From: Acidimicrobiia bacterium
GTDB taxonomy: Bacteria > Actinomycetota > Acidimicrobiia > Spongiisociales > UBA5794
Reading direction: 5' to 3'
Assembly (NCBI GenBank): GCA_030598905.1
Contig: JAUVPA010000131.1
Span: 1 to 5,224 of the forward strand
Length of the DNA: 5,224 nucleotides
The translations under genes and the position numbers were made by a program. Shown here one piece after another: positions 5,099-5,224 of the stretch. The notes beneath the pieces are model-generated. The model ran no database searches, was not told the origin of the DNA, and was given only the letters and a program-made list of their open reading frames with translations. Within the stretch, counting starts at the first letter, position 1, and every line of letters begins with the position of its first letter.

Positions 5099-5179
5099 GT
5101 GTGATGAGCATGGAGGTTGTTGACACTGGGATGAGTTGAGCCTCCCTGGTTGTGTGGTGTTTGCACGCACCAACGACCA

Positions 5180-5187
5180 AAAGGAGG
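5180..5187 (+). promoter_or_regulatory. Strong ribosome binding site of the transposase-like gene
   Basis: AAAGGAGG lies five bases before the GTG at 5193. It is the best Shine-Dalgarno match in the window, in contrast to the weak or absent sites of several resident genes here, which suggests a different origin for this end. Confidence 0.75.
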
Positions 5188-5192
5188 ATCTC

Positions 5193-5224
5193 GTGAACCG
5201 TAACGCTCGTATCACCCCTGAAGG
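5193..5224 (+). CDS. IS481-like transposase (first 11 residues only)
   Basis: GTG at 5193 opens a frame reading MNRNARITPEG that continues off the window. IS481-family DDE transposases often begin with a motif of the form 'NAxLTPxGR', followed by a helix-turn-helix, and this start fits well. The product would bind the element's ends and catalyse cut or copy and paste. Only 11 residues are visible, so the catalytic domain cannot be checked. The strong ribosome site shows that a real gene starts here even if the family is wrong. Confidence 0.5.
   Translation, partial: MNRNARITPE

Larger units (their letters stand above)
5118..5224 (+). mobile_element. Probable left end of an IS481-like insertion sequence (partial)
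   Basis: From about 5118 the sequence reads TGTTGACACTGGGATGAG, beginning with TG as many IS481-group ends do. About 75 bases later comes a transposase-like start. The region between has no gene of its own, a usual layout for an IS left end. TTGACA at 5120-5125 could serve as a -35 box, but no matching -10 is visible. The exact boundary, the right inverted repeat and any target duplication are beyond view. The transposase start is the main evidence. Confidence 0.45.

Noticed and set aside
4983..5123. 46-residue direct frame as an intact gene
   Set aside because: Its composition (T, P, S, W rich, ending in the suspected IS) is less protein-like than the one-base-shifted reading, so I listed the region as a frameshifted gene instead.

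Overview
This is a GC-rich bacterial window (roughly 60-65% G+C by eye, with a strong bias for G or C at third codon positions). It holds the start of a System I cytochrome c maturation operon on the minus strand and a run of unrelated single genes on the plus strand, and it ends inside what looks like the left end of an insertion sequence. GTG starts, SD-poor starts and the protein styles fit a high-GC actinobacterial lineage, perhaps Acidimicrobiia-like. This placement is an inference; no rRNA or other marker is present.

Region 1 (1-2614, minus strand) reads ccmA-ccmB-ccmC-ccmD-ccmE-ccmF, with ccmF cut off by the window edge after 14 codons. Each of the five junctions is a 4-base stop/start overlap (ATGA or GTGA), so the set looks like one translationally coupled transcript. 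CcmA (ATPase), CcmB and CcmC (membrane proteins) and CcmD (40-residue helper) form the complex that loads heme onto the periplasmic chaperone CcmE. CcmE then passes heme to the CcmF-containing ligase. The key residues are present: Walker motifs in CcmA, the WWD motif and two histidines in CcmC, and the HDEEY heme-binding motif in CcmE. ccmD and the true starts of ccmE and ccmF are only found by reading the overlaps.

Region 2 (2615-3865) has a short divergent promoter region. It is followed by a cytoplasmic thioredoxin (WCGPC) on the plus strand, a convergent DUF2007-like small protein on the minus strand, and a zinc-ribbon NUDIX hydrolase on the plus strand. The start codons of the last two appear to share one CATG palindrome.

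Region 3 (3866-4986) has a four-helix membrane protein of unknown function, a 49-base near-perfect palindrome just after its stop codon, and a lipocalin-like (Lipocalin_5 type) protein.

Region 4 (4983-5224) holds a short, apparently frameshifted gene that overlaps the lipocalin stop. It is followed by the probable left end of an IS481-like element with the first 11 codons of its transposase. I see no CRISPR array, tRNA, rRNA or clear novel defence system. The most unexplained element is the palindrome at 4440-4488.
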